From positions 3,652,924 to 3,716,923 of the forward strand of contig NC_064823.1 of assembly GCF_024166365.1 (NCBI RefSeq): a stretch of DNA of 64,000 nt. Direction: 5' to 3'. Shown here piece by piece: positions 20,742 to 32,999 of the stretch. Position 1 is the stretch's first letter; each line of letters begins with the position of its first letter. A model generated the notes under the pieces. That model worked only from the letters and a program-made list of their open reading frames with translations, did not search any database and had not been told where the DNA came from. The position numbers and the translations under genes are program-made. The DNA is from Elephas maximus indicus. Its lineage: Eukaryota > Chordata > Mammalia > Proboscidea > Elephantidae.

Positions 20742-23700
20742 ATGACAGCACTAAACTCATACCTATCTATTATTACACTGAATGTAAGTGGACTAAATGC
20801 ATCAATAAAGAGACAGAGTTGCAGGTTGGATAAAAAAACATAATCCAGCTATATGCTGCCTACAAGAGACACACCTTAGACTTAGAGATGCAAACAACAA
20901 TCAAAAAAGAGCAGGAGTGGCAATATTAATTTCTGACAAAATAGACTTTAAAGTTAAATCCATCAGAAAGGATAAGGAAGGACACTATATAATGATTAAA
21001 GGGACAATACACCAAGAAGATATAACCATATTAAATATTTATGCACACAAAGATAAGGCTGCAAGATACATAAAACAAACTTTATCAGCATTGAAAAGTG
21101 AGATAGACAGCTCCACAATAATAGTAGGAGACTTCAACACACCACTTTCAGCGAAGGACAGGACATCCAGAAAGAAGGTCAATAAAGACACAGAAGACCT
21201 AAATGCCACAATCAACCAACTTGACCTCATAGACATACAGAACACTCCACTCAACAGCAACCAAGTATACTTTCTTTTCTAGTGCACATGGAACATTCTC
21301 TAGAATAGACCACATATTAGGTCATAAAGCAAGCCTTTGCAGAATCCAAAACATTGAAATATTACAAAGCATCTTCTCAGACCATAAGGCCATAAAAGTA
21401 GAAATCAATAACAGGAAAAAGCAGGGAAAAGAAATCAAACACTTGGAAACTGAACAATACTCTGCTCAAAAAAGACTGGGTTATAGAAGACATCAAGGAG
21501 GGAATAAGGAAATTCATAGACTCCAATGAGAATGAAAACACTTCCTATCTGAACCTTTGGGACCCAGCAAAAGCAGTGCTCAGAGGCCAATTTATATCAA
21601 TAAATGCACACTTACAAAAAGAAGAAAAGGCCAAAATCAAATAACTGTCCCTATAACTTGAACAAATAGAAAGAGAGCAACAAAAGAAACCCTCAGGGAC
21701 CAGAAGAAAGTAGAAAATAAAAATTAGAGGAGAATTAAATTAGAGAACAGAAAAACAATTGAAAGAGTTAACAAAACCAAAACCTGGCTGTCTGAAAAAT
21801 TAATAAAATTGATAAACTATTGGCCAGAATGACTAAAGAAAAACAGGAAAGGAAACAAATAACCAGAAAAGAAATGAGATGGGCGATATCACAACAGACC
21901 CAAATGAAATTAAAAGAATCATATCAGATTACTATGAAAAAATGTACTCTAACAAATTTGAAAACCTAGAAGAAATGGATGAATTCCTAGAAAAACACTA
22001 CCTACCTAAACTAACATAAACAGAGGTAGAACAGCTAAATAGACCCATAACAAAAAAAGAGATTGGAAAGGTTGTCAAAAAACTCCCAACAAAAAAAAGT
22101 CCTGGCCAAGATGGCTTCACTGCAGAGTTGTACCAAACTTTCAGAGAAGGGTTAACACCACTATTACTAAAGGTATTTCAGAGCATAGAAAAGGACGGAA
22201 TACTCCCAAACTCATTCTACGAAGACAGCATACCCCTGATACCAAAACCAGGTAAAAGACACCACAAAAAAAAGAGAAAATTACGGACCTATACCCCTCA
22301 TGAACATAGATGCAAAAATCCTCAACAAAATTCTAGCCAATAGATAACGGTCTGACTGAGACTAGAAGGACCAAACCTGCTGTTGGCCCAGGACAGGAAC
22401 CATTCCCAAAGCCAACTCATCAGACATGGATTGGACTGGATAATGGGTTGGAGAGAGATACTGATGAGGCATGAGCTACTTGCATCAGGTGGACACTTGA
22501 GACTATGTTGGCATCTCCTGCATGGAGGGGAGATGGGAGGGTAGAAGGGGTTAGAAACTGGCAAAATGGTCGCGAAAGGAAAGACTAGAAGGAGGGAGCG
22601 GGCTGACTCATTAGGGGGAGAGTAAATGGGAGTATGTAGTAAGGTGTAAATAAGTTTATATGTGAGAGACTGACTTGATGTGTAAACTTTCATTTAAAGC
22701 ACAATAAAAATTATTTTTTAAAAATTCTAGCCAACAGAATTCAACAACATATCAAAAAAATAATTCGCCATGACCAAGTGGAATTTATACCAGGTATGCA
22801 GGGATGGTTCAACATTGGAAAAACAATTAATGTAAGACACCACATAAATAAAACAAAAGAGAAGAACCACATGATTTTATCAATTGATGCAGAAAAGGCC
22901 TTTGACAAAGTTCAACACCCATTCATGATAAAAACTCTCAGCAAAACAGGAATAGAAGGAAAATTCCTCAACGTAATAAAGGGCATTTATACAAAGCCAA
23001 CGACCAACATCATCCTAAACGGAAAGATTCTAAAAGCATTCCCCTTGAGAATGGGAACCAGACAAGGATGCCCCTTATCATCACTCTTATTCAACATTGT
23101 GCTGGAGGTCCTAGCCAAAGCAATTAGGCTGGATAAAGAAATCAAGGCATCCAGATTCGTAAGGAAGAACTAAAAGTATCTCTATTTGCAGATGACATGA
23201 TCTTATACACAGAAAACCCTAAAGAATCCTCAAGAAAACTACTGAAACTAATAGAAAAGTTCAGCAGAGTATCAGGATACAAGACAAATATACAAAAATC
23301 AGTTAGATTCCTCTACACCAACAGAAAGAACATCAAAGAGGAAATCACCAAATCAATACCATTTACAGTAGCCCCAAAGACAATAAAATACTTAGGAATA
23401 AATCTTAGGAGACGTAAAAGACCTATACAAAGAAAACTACAAGACACTACTGCAAGAAACCAAAAGAGACCTACATACGTGGAAAAACATACCTTGCTCA
23501 TGGCTAGGAAGGTTTAACATTGTAAAAATGTCTATTCTACCAAAAGCCATCTACAGATACAATGCAATTCCGATCCAAATTCCAACGACGTTTTTTAATG
23601 AGATGGAGAAACAAATCACCAGTTTCATATGGAAGGGCAAGAGACCCCGGATAAGCAAAGCATTACTGAAAAAGAAGAAGAAAGTGGGAGGCCTCACTCC

Positions 23701-24820
23701 ACCTGATTTTAGGGCCTATTATAAAAAAAAAAAAAAATACAGCCACAGTAGTCAAAACAGCCTGGTACTGGTACAACAGATACATAGACCAATGGAACAG
23801 AATTGACAATGCAGACATCCAAAAATCCATCCACATATGAGCAGCTGATATTTGACAAAGGCCCAAAGTCAGTTAATTGGGGAAAAGACAGTCTTTTTAA
23901 CAAATGGTGTTGGCATAACTGGATATCCACCTGCAAAAAAATGAAACAAGATCCATACCTCACACCATGCACAAAAAGTAACTCAAAATGGATCAAAGAC
24001 CTAAACATAAAGTCTAAAATGATAAAGATCATGGAAGAAAAAATAGGAACAATGTTAGAAGCCCTAACACACGGCATAAACAGTATACAAAACATTACTA
24101 AAATTGCAAAAGAGAAACCAGATAACTGGGAGCTCCTAAAAATCAAACACCTATGCTCATCCAAAGACTTCGCCAAAAGAGTAAAAAGATTACCTACAGA
24201 CTGTGAAAAAGTTTTTAGTTATGACATTTCTGATCAGTGCCTGATCTCTGAAATCTACATGATTCTGCTAAAACTCAACCACAAAAAGACAAATAACCTA
24301 ATTAAAAAATGGACAAAGGATATGAATAGACACTTCACTAAAGAAGACATTCAGGCCACTAACAGATACAGGAGGAAAGGCTCACAATCATTAGCCATTA
24401 GAGAAACGCAAATCAAAACTACAATGAGATTCCATCTCACTCCAACAAGGCTGGTATTAATCCAAAAAACAGATAATAATGTTGGAAAGGTTGTGGAGAG
24501 ACTGAAACACTTATACACTGCTGGTGGGAATGTAAAATGGTACAACCGTTTTGGCGCTTCCTTAAAAAAACTATACAATCCAGCAATCCCACTCCTTGGA
24601 ATATATCCTAGAGAAATAAGAGCCTTTACAGATGTACACACACCCATGTTCATTGCAGCACTGTTTACAATAACAAAAAGTTGGAAGCAACCAAGGTGGC
24701 CATCAACAGATGAATGGATAATAAACTATGGTATATTCACACAATGGAATACCAAGCATCGATAAAAAACAATGATGAATCCATGAAACATTTCATAACA
24801 TGGAGAAATCTGAAAGACAT
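20742..24820 (+). pseudogene. L1 ORF2 remnant (endonuclease, RT, Cys-rich C-terminus)
   Basis: ORF2 begins about 20,742 (ATGACAGCACTAAACTCATACC). The endonuclease portion is at 20,760-21,450 (IIVGDFNTPLSAKDR in 20,917-21,282). RT blocks are at 22,778-23,230: [16 protein letters not shown], then [20 protein letters not shown], with the active-site FADDM at about 23,185-23,200. The C-terminal part is at 23,803-24,765, where the cysteine array is degraded (first cysteines lost near 24,480). Multiple frameshifts and stops separate open frames at 20,917-21,282, 22,128-22,343, 22,778-23,173, 23,197-23,517, 23,528-23,806 and 23,803-24,765. Not functional. Confidence 0.85.
22341..22720 (+). mobile_element. 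L1 3'-UTR copy inside L1 ORF2, 14-bp TSD
   Basis: Flanked by AAAATTCTAGCCAA at 22,327-22,340 and 22,721-22,734. Same 3' UTR subfamily as 6,484-6,989, ending 'cacaataaaaattattttt'. It inserted after the host L1, which in turn inserted after the RTE. Confidence 0.93.
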
Positions 24821-25191
24821 TTATGCTGAGCGAAATTAGACAGTTGCAAAAGGACAAATATTGTATAAGACCAGTATTATAAGAACTGGAGTAACAGTTT
24901 GAACAGAGAAGAAAACATTCTTTTGTGGTTACGAGAGGGGGCAGGGAGGGAGGGAGGAAGAGGGGTATTCACTAATTAGACTGTAGATAAGTTTTATTTT
25001 AGGTGATGGGAAAGACAATACGCAATACAGGAGAGGTCAACACAACTGGACTAAAGCAAAAGCAAAGAAGTTTCCTGAATAAACTGAATGCTTCAAAGGC
25101 CAGTGTAGCAGGGGCGGGGGCTTGAGGACCATGGTTTCAGGGGACATCTAAGTCAATTGGCATAATAAAATCTATTAAAAAAAAAAAGTTC

Positions 25192-26334
25192 CATGACTTA
25201 GGTCAGGTTCACCTCAGTCCTCGATGTGACATCTTTGCTTTTCCACACTTCGGAGAGATCTTTTGCAGCAGATCTGCCCACTACAATACATGGTTTCATT
25301 TCTTGACTGCTGCTTTAGTGGGCATTGACTGTGGATCCAAGTAAAACGAAATTCTTGACAACTTCAATATCTTCTCTGTTTATCATGATGTTGCTTATTG
25401 GTCTAGTTGTGAGGATTTTTGTTTTCCTTATGTTGTGGTGTAATCCATACTGAAGGTTGTAGTCTTTGATCTTTATCAGTAAGTGCTCTTCATGTTCAGC
25501 AAGCAAGCTTGTGTTATCTGCATATCACAGGTTGTTAATGAGTCTTCCTCCAATCCTGCTGCCGAGTTCTTCATATAGGCTAGTTTCTTGGATTATTTGC
25601 TGAGCATACAGATTGAATACATACGGTGAAAGGATACAACCCTGACACACACCTTTCCTGCCTTTAAACCACACGGTATCCCCTTGTTCTCTTCGAATGA
25701 CTGGCTCTTGGTCTATGGACAAGTTTCACATGAGCACAATTAAGTGTTCTGGGATTTCCATCCTTTGCAATGTTATTCATAATTTGTTAGGATCCACAGA
25801 GTTGAATGCCTTTGCATAGTCAATAAAACACAGGTAAACATCTTCCTGGTATTCTCTGCTTTCAGCCAAGATCCATCTGACATCAGCAATGATATCCCTC
25901 ATTCCACATCCTCTTCTGAACCCAGCTTGAACTTCTGGAAGCTCTCTGGCAATATACTGCTGCAACTGCTTTGGAATGATTTTACTTGTGTGTGATACTA
26001 ATGATATTGTTTGAAAATTTCCACATTCTGTTGGATCACCTTTCTTTGAAATGACCACAAATGTAGATCTCTTCCAGTCAGGTGGCCAAGCTGCTTTCTT
26101 CCAAACTTCTTGGCATAGATGAGTGAGCATTTGCAGCGCTGCATCCATTAACTGATAAACCTCAGCTGGTATTCAGTCAGTTCCTGGAGCCTTGTTTTTC
26201 GCCAGTGCCTTCAGCAGCTTGGACTTCTTCCTTCAGTACCATCAGTTCTTGGTCATATGCTACCTCCTGAAATGGTTAAACATCAACCAATTGTTTTTGG
26301 TATAGCGACTCTGTATTCCTTCCATCTTCTTTTA
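25192..26334 (-). pseudogene. RTE reverse transcriptase remnant
   Basis: Minus-strand frames at 25,777-26,148 (CLCFIDYAKAFNSVD, the motif A aspartate; TSKIIPKQLQQYIA; EVQAGFRRG), 25,525-25,722 (GVCQGCILSPYVFNLYAQ) and 25,315-25,506 (HHNIRKTKIL; a VLLGSTV segment) are RTE-type RT blocks in the correct order. The active-site YADD-type box between the last two frames is disrupted around 25,510-25,525. Broken frames make the element inactive. Confidence 0.85.
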
Positions 26335-26959
26335 TTTTTCTAAATTTTATTTAGCTTGTTGTTGTTGCTGAGAATAAACACAGCAAAACATACACCAGCG
26401 ACAATGATTACATTCTTTGAGTTGTGCAACCATTCTCACCCCCCTTTCCTGAGTTATTCCTCCCTCGTTAATGTAATCTCACTGCCCCCTAAGGTTCCTA
26501 TCTAATCTTTTGAGTTGTTGTTGTCAATTTGATCCCATATAGATAGTTCTTAAAAGAGCATAATGCTTAAAGTAGACCTTTTTATACTAGTTAAGCTAAA
26601 CTATTGTTCAGTTTTAAGATGACTTCAGAGGGTGTTTTTTGGTTTAAGATGATCTCAGGGCAATAGTTACAGGGGTTCATCCACTCTCCATGGCTCCAGA
26701 AAGTCTAGAGTCCATGAAAATTTGAAATTTTGCTCTCCATCTTCCCCCTTTCAATTAGGATTCTTCTATGGAATCTTTAATCAAAATGTTCAATAATGGT
26801 AGCTGGGCACCATTCAGTTCTTCTGGTCTCATGGCAAAGGAGGCGGTTGTTCGTGGAGTCAACTAGCCACATATTTCATATCCTCTACCTATTCTTGACT
26901 CCTTCTTCCTCTATTGCTCCAAGCGAATAGAGACCAATCTTTGAGCGTTGGAGGGCTGC
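26335..26959 (-). mobile_element. Retroposed segment with 17-bp TSD, L1-mobilised
   Basis: Flanked by a perfect CCTTCCATCTTCTTTTA (26,318-26,334 and 26,960-26,976), with a T-rich left edge, so it was inserted by reverse transcription with an A tail on the minus strand. No ORF is long. The segment resembles a 3' end of a LINE ('gcaaaacatacacc', 'cactgccccctaagg'); I cannot name the family with confidence. Confidence 0.8.
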
Positions 26960-27650
26960 CCTTCCATCTTCTTTTAATGCTTCCTGCATCATTCAATATT
27001 TTGCCCATAGAATCCTTGAATATTACAATTCAATGCTTGAATTTTTCTTCAGTTTTTCAGCTTGAGAAATATTGAATGTGTTCTTCCCTTCTGGTGTTCT
27101 AACTTCAGTGTGTATTTCATTATAATACTTTGTCTTTTCAAGCTGGTGTTTGAAATCTTTCGTTCAACTCTTTAACTTCATCATTTCTTCCATTCCCTTT
27201 AGCTACTCTGGATTCATGAGCAAGTTTCAGAGTCTCTTCTGACACCCATTTTGATCTTTTCTTTGTTTCTTCTCTTTTTAACGACCTCTTGCTTTCTTCA
27301 TGTATGATGTCACTCAACAACTCATCTGTGTTCAGTCATTACTGCTCAATGTGTCAAATCTATTCTTGAAACGGTCCCTAAATTCAGGTGGGATATACTC
27401 AAGGTTGTACTTTGGCTCTCATGGACATTTTCTTTAGCTTCAACTTGAACTTGCATTTGAGCAATTGATGGTCTGTTCCACAGTTGGCCCCTGGCCTTGT
27501 TCTGACTGATGATATTGAGCTTCTCCATTGTCTTTTCCACAGATGTGGTCGATTTGATTCCTGTGTATTCCATCCGGCGAAATCAATGTGTATAGTCATC
27601 GTTTATGTTGTTGAAAAAAAGGTATTTCCAATGAATACATTGACGAAGAG

Positions 27651-28451
27651 AGTCCTTACACACAATTCAGAATTTATCTCTCTGTTGATGCAACTTAACT
27701 AATTCAGCCACAATCATAGATTAAACTTCTAAAAGCAGGGCTGAAGTAGTTCTGCTTGCAGTTCTTGAGTCCTTTCCAGGGTTACAGCATGCCTCTTCCA
27801 AAGCTCCAGGTGAGAGGGAATATGCCCTCAACGGTCTTTTAATACGTTCCTTGGGGAACACTATAAAGACTTTTAAAGTTGATCTTGGTCTATTGCTTAC
27901 TTGATCCAATCAATTAATGAGGGAGGTCTTGGGTTTAAACCATGTTAGAGATGAGAATGCTGGGATTTGGAGAGAGGCATCCTGCCCAAGTGAACCAGTC
28001 ATAAGTAGGGAAGGAACTCAAAGCTTGGAATTAAGTCTTCTAGGCTGAATGGGCCTAGAAAGATCCTAAGACACAGGGGGTTATCTTTTCTTGGCCATCT
28101 TCTCTTTCTCTGCTCCTACTTGCTGTGCTTCCTTTGCACAAGTTGCCTCTACTGACACTCCAGTGTGTTCGCCCTGCCCTCTCTAGTCTGATACCAGGGT
28201 CCTCTCAAGAACCAGCTACATTTGTGTACCCCAGTCTTCTCACTTGACTTCCCCTCCCAAATGGAACCTGCTTCTCCTACACGGATCTCATTTGGGCAAA
28301 GTAATGGGATGTAACTTCAGATCTGCCAGTGGTAGACCAGAAAGGGGGATAGATGGCCAGAGATGATACCTCTTTCCTTTGATAGCAAGGGGACATTTCT
28401 GACTGTTAGAGACTTGGGGCCACATTCAAATCATACTACCTCCTCTGCTAC
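27651..28451. other. Unclassified, probably single-copy
   Basis: No gene, RNA or clear repeat recognised. Short open frames without recognisable motifs. Confidence 0.4.
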
Positions 28452-28645
28452 GGAGTCCCTGGGTGGTGCAGTTACCACACTCAGCTGCTAATCAAAAGTT
28501 TGGAGGTTCGAGTTCACCCAGAGGCAACTTGGAAGAAAGTCCTGGCAATCTACTTCTGAAAAATCAGCCACTGAAACTCTATGGAGCACAGTTCTGTTCT
28601 GAAACATATGAAGTCACCATGAGTCAGAGTCAACTGGACAACTTT
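28452..28645 (+). mobile_element. AfroSINE, 'ggaagaaag' variant
   Basis: 'gagtccctgggtggtgcag', 'gttcgagttcacccagagg', 'cttctgaaaaatcagccactgaaa', 'atgagtcagagtcaactggac'. Variant also at 37,917, 43,380 and 62,487. Confidence 0.82.
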
Positions 28646-28789
28646 TATTTTCTTTTACTATGCTAAAATGGAGTGCAGGACCACTGTTCTTCTCTTGAAA
28701 GGACATGCACAGAAGATGTCAAATAACTGACAAGAAAGGTCCCCATGAGACCCCAAAATATAATTGTTCCATGATAATGGCACCACCAT

Positions 28790-28890
28790 TTGTAGACTGT
28801 CTACCATGTGTCAGGCACTCCAAATCTCACTCCACCCCATAGATAAGAAAATGGAGGCTCAGAGATGTTAGTGAGATGAGGCAATCCTTT
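28790..28890 (-). mobile_element. MIR-like fragment
   Basis: 'ctaccatgtgtcaggcactcc' and 'agataagaaaatggaggctcagagatgttagtgagatgaggc' have the complement-of-MIR layout. Confidence 0.6.
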
Positions 28891-29684
28891 GGACGGTTCA
28901 AATGGCTATAGTTAGTCCCTGTTCCTACCTCCTGGCTAGCAACATTAGGCCTCAGAACGGTACACAGTCCTGACCCTTTGAAGCCTAATTGTTTCTCTAA
29001 ACAAGCAGGAGGGCTAAAGAAATATAATTCCAGGCTAGGCACCAAAATGTCTAACCATCTTCCCTACTCAGGCGGTCAGGCAGAAAAATCCACATTGTGC
29101 TCCATGTAGCAAGTCACATAGGCTTTAAGGCATAAAAATGGTTGGGAGAGGGACTTTGGGGTCTCTCTCCTTTGTGGCCAGGTGGGAGAACATGCAGCAG
29201 AGCTTTCCCTCCCACCTAACTAGCCTACCTAGCTAAGAAAGGCTTTTTGTGTCCCTCACCTAAGGTACAAAGTGGGGTACATGTAGAAGAGCCATCATAT
29301 CTGCCTGGACGACCTTTTCAAGTCAAGGGCATCTGGCCCCAAAATAGATCCACATTTGTTCTGTTGTGCTGTCTGCTTCTTTTTGTAATAATGAAAGCTC
29401 TTTTCCATGTGCCAATGCTCTGACAGCATCTTGTGCATTCAGGTTCTGATCAGACAGATGTGATATTCATGGAGGGACCACTATTAGTGACTGGTGTCCC
29501 CTTCCTAATGGCCTTCTGGTTATTTAGGACTCTGGGACCACCAGGGGGAGAACTCATGAGTATATCACAGTTACTAACTGGCTTATTTGTCATCAAGCTT
29601 GAATCTGAACCCAGGTCTGCTTGACTTCAAAATCTATGTCCCTCACCTCTACATTCTTTCAGCTTCAGCCTAACACTAAGATGG
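28891..29684. other. Unclassified, probably single-copy
   Basis: No gene recognised. Short open frames only, no splice-supported exon. A MaLR LTR follows at 29,685. Confidence 0.35.
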
Positions 29685-30215
29685 TGTCTTAGTTATTTAG
29701 TGCTGCTGTAACAGAAATACCACAAGTGGATGGCTATAACAAACAGAAATTTATTCTCCCACAGTCTGGGAGGCTAAAAGTCTGAATTCAGGGGGCCAGC
29801 TCCAGGGGAAGGCTTTCTCTCTCTGTTGGCTCTGGGGGAAGATCCTTGTCATCTATCTTCCTCTGGTCTAGGAGCTTCTCAGCGCAGGGACCCTGGGTCC
29901 AAAGGGTGCTAGCACGTGTTCCTGGCTCTTCTTGCTTGGTGGTAATGAGGCCCCTCTCCTCTCTGCTCAATTCTCTCTTTTTATATCTCAAAAGAGATTG
30001 TTTCAAGATACAGCCTAATCCTGTAAATTCAGTCCTTCCTCACCAACCTAACTGCCTCTAATCCTATCGCTTGACATCATAGAAGCTAGGATTTCAACTC
30101 ATAGGATAATCACATCAGATCACAAAGTGGTAGACAACGACACAATACTGTGAATCACGGCCTAGCCAAGCTGACATGAATTTTGGGGGGGGGGGACACA
30201 ATTCAATCCATAACA
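29685..30215 (-). mobile_element. MaLR solo LTR
   Basis: From 'tgtcttagttatttagtgctgctgtaacagaaataccac' to 'cacaattcaatccataaca'. Flanks GATGG and GATAG match at 4 of 5, a decayed TSD. A G-run at 30,185-30,195 marks the 5' terminal region. Confidence 0.9.
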
Positions 30216-30835
30216 GATAGCTAATTTGTTCTGAGCTGCCCTGATAGCCCAACAGTGTCTTAATGTAGAGAGCTAGATAATCCGCCAGTGATGGCCGCTT
30301 CCTCTCACCTCTGTGAGAAGATTTCCTGCAACTTTTCTCCCTGGCCTGCCCCCACTCCCTTCAACCCCTCGACCTTTCATGAGGTGGGTTTCTGGTAGAG
30401 TAAGAAGTTGATGTCTCTTTAGAAGTGTCATTTTAGTTCTTTCAAAAATAAAATGGGAACAGAGTTTATATTTTAAAGTGTGAAACATGATTCAGTGAAG
30501 TAAAAAGTATGCCAGAACAAAAAGCATGAAAGACAGACCCCTTGGAAGGAGACGTATCAAACTTGCATCACACGTTGGAAATCTATTTGATGCACTGAGG
30601 ACATCACAAACAACTCCACCTGCTGTGCCTCTTGAAAGGCTCTCAGGAACCTACTGCAAGCAGTGATAGTCTTTGTCACCCCTTGCCGAAACATCACCCA
30701 GTATTAAAAGACCTGGCACTGTCGGAGAAGACACTTGGAGTGTTGGAACAAGCCCTTATTGAGGAGTCAGAGATTTGATACCAACCAACTGTGGGCACTC
30801 CGTCCACCTCTGCAGCCTCAGCTCTGCATCTGTCA
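30216..30835. other. Unclassified stretch
   Basis: No recognised repeat or exon. Confidence 0.35.
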
Positions 30836-30896
30836 AAAAAACTCAAACCAAACCTGTTGTCATCAAGTCGATTCTGGCTCATAGTGACCCTTCTGT
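30836..30896 (-). mobile_element. AfroSINE tail fragment
   Basis: 'accaaacctgttgtcatcaagtcgattctggctcatagtgaccc' is the complement of the AfroSINE 3' part; the head is missing, cut by the adjoining hAT element. Confidence 0.7.
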
Positions 30897-31086
30897 CAGT
30901 GACTTCCAAACACCGGTGCCAAGTTGGCCTTCACTGTTCACCTGGAGCGTTTTTTAAAGTCCATATTTCTGTCCCCACTCTCTGAAATTCTGGTTGAATA
31001 TCTTGCAGATGAAGCCCAGGAATCCATACATATTTTTTTAAGTTCCCTGGGTGATTCCTACACACATCCAGATTTGGGAACCACTG
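30897..31086 (+). mobile_element. MER5-group hAT-like DNA transposon
   Basis: Starts CAGTGACTTCCAAAC and ends GATTTGGGAACCACTG, the inverted terminal layout of hAT-Charlie miniature elements, with 'ctgggtgattcctacacacatcc' near the right end. No 8-bp TSD could be confirmed. Confidence 0.65.
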
Positions 31087-31106
31087 CACTAGATAACATC
31101 TAAGAC

Positions 31107-31466
31107 AGCTTCTGTTATGGTTTCCTAGGGCTCCAGTAGCAAAATACTACAAACTGGGTAGCTTATGGAAACCCTTGTGGCATAGTGGTAGCTAACCAAA
31201 AGGTAGGCAGTTCAAATCCACCAGGTGCTCCATAGAGACTCTATGGGGCAGTTCTACTCTGTCCTTAGGGTCACTGTTAGTTGGAATTAACTCAACAGCA
31301 ACGGGTTTGGTTGTTTTCTAGGTAGCTTGTAAGAACAGAAATTTATTGTCTCACTGTTCTGGAGGCTGGGAGTCCGAGATAAGGGTGTTAGTCATATTGA
31401 TTCCTTCTGAGGCTTTGAGCAAAAATCTGTCCCATGCCTCTCTGGTAGCTCCAGGCATTCCTTCCC
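31107..31466 (-). mobile_element. MLT1-like LTR, partial, with an AfroSINE
   Basis: 'ctgttatggtttcctagggctccagtagcaaaatactacaaactgg', then 'aacagaaatttattgtctcactgttctggaggctggg'. Interrupted by an AfroSINE at 31,167-31,317 and cut off on the right by the MaLR element starting at 31,467. Confidence 0.65.
31167..31317 (+). mobile_element. AfroSINE
   Basis: Head 'ggaaacccttgtggcatagtgg' shortened, B-box region 'gttcaaatccacc', tail 'aacagcaacgggtttgg'. Flanked by 'gggtagctta' and 'aggtagcttg', TSD core GGTAGCTT. Confidence 0.85.
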
Positions 31467-32977
31467 TGTTATGGATTGAATTGCGTTCCCCTAAAAAGTG
31501 TGTCAACTTGGCTAAGCCATGATTCCCAGTATTGTGTGATTGTCTACCATTTTGTCATCTGAAATGATTTTCCTATGTGGTGTAAATCCTATCACTATGA
31601 TGTTAATGAGGCAGGACTCAATCTACAATGGTGGAACTACAGAGCTTTGCCAACAGGGCAGATGTGGGCAGCAAGGTCTGAGGGGCTGAGAGACCAAGGA
31701 ACCAGGAAGCAGAAGCTGAAGAGACAAGGGAAACAGGAAGAAGAGCTTCAGTTTCAAAGGATAGGGCCTGGACCTCTGGGATCTCAAAGGGTGGAGACAT
31801 GGCCTCTGGAGTTTCTAAAGGTGGAGCCACACATACCATCCTAGGTTTCAAAGAGTCAGATCTTTACCAACTCATTTCTGGAGTGTGGGGTTGCTGTTCC
31901 TGAGTGCAGGCAGGATGGGGCCAGATTCGCCACCCAAAGTTGAGGGGGCAGCACTGTCATGCCCAAAGGTCAGAAGAAAGGGGCTTGCCGGGCTAAGGGA
32001 GTAGGGTTGACACTCAGATAGACTAGGGGAATGGTGCCGCCCAAAGCTGAGGGAGCAGAGTTGCCATTCCAGTGGGCCTGGAAGGTGGAGCTGAAGCCCA
32101 GAACTGAGGAGCTTCCATCCAGAATCCGAAGAGTGTGGCCTACACCCAGAGTCTGGAAGGCAGGGCCATAGCCTAAATGGTCTTAGAGAATAGAGGATTG
32201 TTTTCAAGGTTTTAGAGCTAATGTAATGTGTTCTGCTGACTTGCTTGGTGCCTGTTTTCTCTTCTTTCCTTCCAATTTCTCCCATTTGTAATTAAAAAAG
32301 TCTACCTTGTGCCTGTTCTACCATTGTACTTGGGAAGAAGATAACTAGTATTCTAGATTTCACAGATGAAGAGGAAATTTTGGATTTTAGGCTTGGAGTT
32401 GATTTAAGGCTTTTACTATGATATGCTATGGTGAATGTGTTTTACACGTGGCAGGGACATGAATTTTGGGGGGCCAAAGGGTGGACTGTTATGGATTGAA
32501 TTATGTCACCTCAAAATGTGTATCAATTTGGCTAGGCCATGATTCCCAGTATTGTGTAATTGTCCACCATTTTGTCATCTGATGTGATTTTCCTATGTGT
32601 TATAAATTCTGCCTCTGTGATGTCAATAAGGCAGGATTAGAGGCACTTATGTCAATGAGTCAGGATTTGATCTACAAGATTAGGCTGTGTTTTGAGTCAA
32701 TCTCTTTTGAGGTATAAAAGAGAGAAGGGAGCAGAGGGATGGGGACTTCATACCACCAAGAAAGCAGAGCCAGGGTCCTTGTCCTGAGAAGCTCCTAGAC
32801 CAGGGGATGATTCATGACAGGGGCCTTCCCCCAGAACCAAGAGAGAAAGCCTTCCCCTGGAGCTGGTGCACTGAAATTGGACTTCTGGCCTCCTAAAATG
32901 AGAGAGAATAAATTTCTGTTTGTTAAAGCCATCAGCTTGTGGTATTTCTGTTGTAGTAGCACTGGATAACTAAGACA
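31467..32977 (+). mobile_element. MaLR element with two LTRs and internal sequence
   Basis: A 3' LTR at 32,490-32,977 (TGTTATGGATTGAATTATG ... GGATAACTAAGACA) is preceded by about 890 bp without LTR similarity, ending in 'gggggccaaagggtggac', the layout that precedes the 3' LTR in MaLR elements. The left LTR starts at 31,467 with the same TGTTATGGATTGAATT but is similar only for about 160 bp and then runs into internal sequence, so it is truncated. The internal part has no retroviral gene, which fits MaLRs. No clean TSD was found (TTCCC and CCTTC). Confidence 0.75.
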
Positions 32978-32999
32978 CCTTCCAACTCTAAATGTAACT

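Larger units (their letters stand above)
20418..25189 (+). mobile_element. L1 LINE, 5'-truncated, nested in RTE
   Basis: Starts upstream of ORF2 (A-rich inter-ORF-like sequence to about 20,740) and runs through endonuclease, RT and C-terminal regions to an A tail at 25,179-25,189. Flanking RTE sequence breaks at 'aataccatcac' on the left and resumes at 'gttccatgact' on the right, a decayed TSD. Another L1 3' end is inserted at 22,341-22,720. The divergence from 43,520-47,109 suggests a different, older subfamily. Confidence 0.88.
19986..27650 (-). mobile_element. RTE (BovB-type) LINE, split by L1 and another retroposon
   Basis: The minus strand reads from about 27,650 (endonuclease-side sequence) to the 3' end at 19,986 (ttgttgttgaattgttaggtgcc, the tail shared with AfroSINEs). 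The RTE halves meet across the L1 inserted at 20,418-25,189 and continue across a second insertion at 26,335-26,959. The 5' end is truncated, so the EN domain is at best partial. Stops and shifts break the polyprotein. RTE elements of this type are abundant in Afrotheria and probably mobilise AfroSINEs. Confidence 0.85.

Noticed and set aside
23803-24765. 320-codon frame as a host gene
   Set aside because: It is the C-terminal part of L1 ORF2 within a truncated, nested L1.
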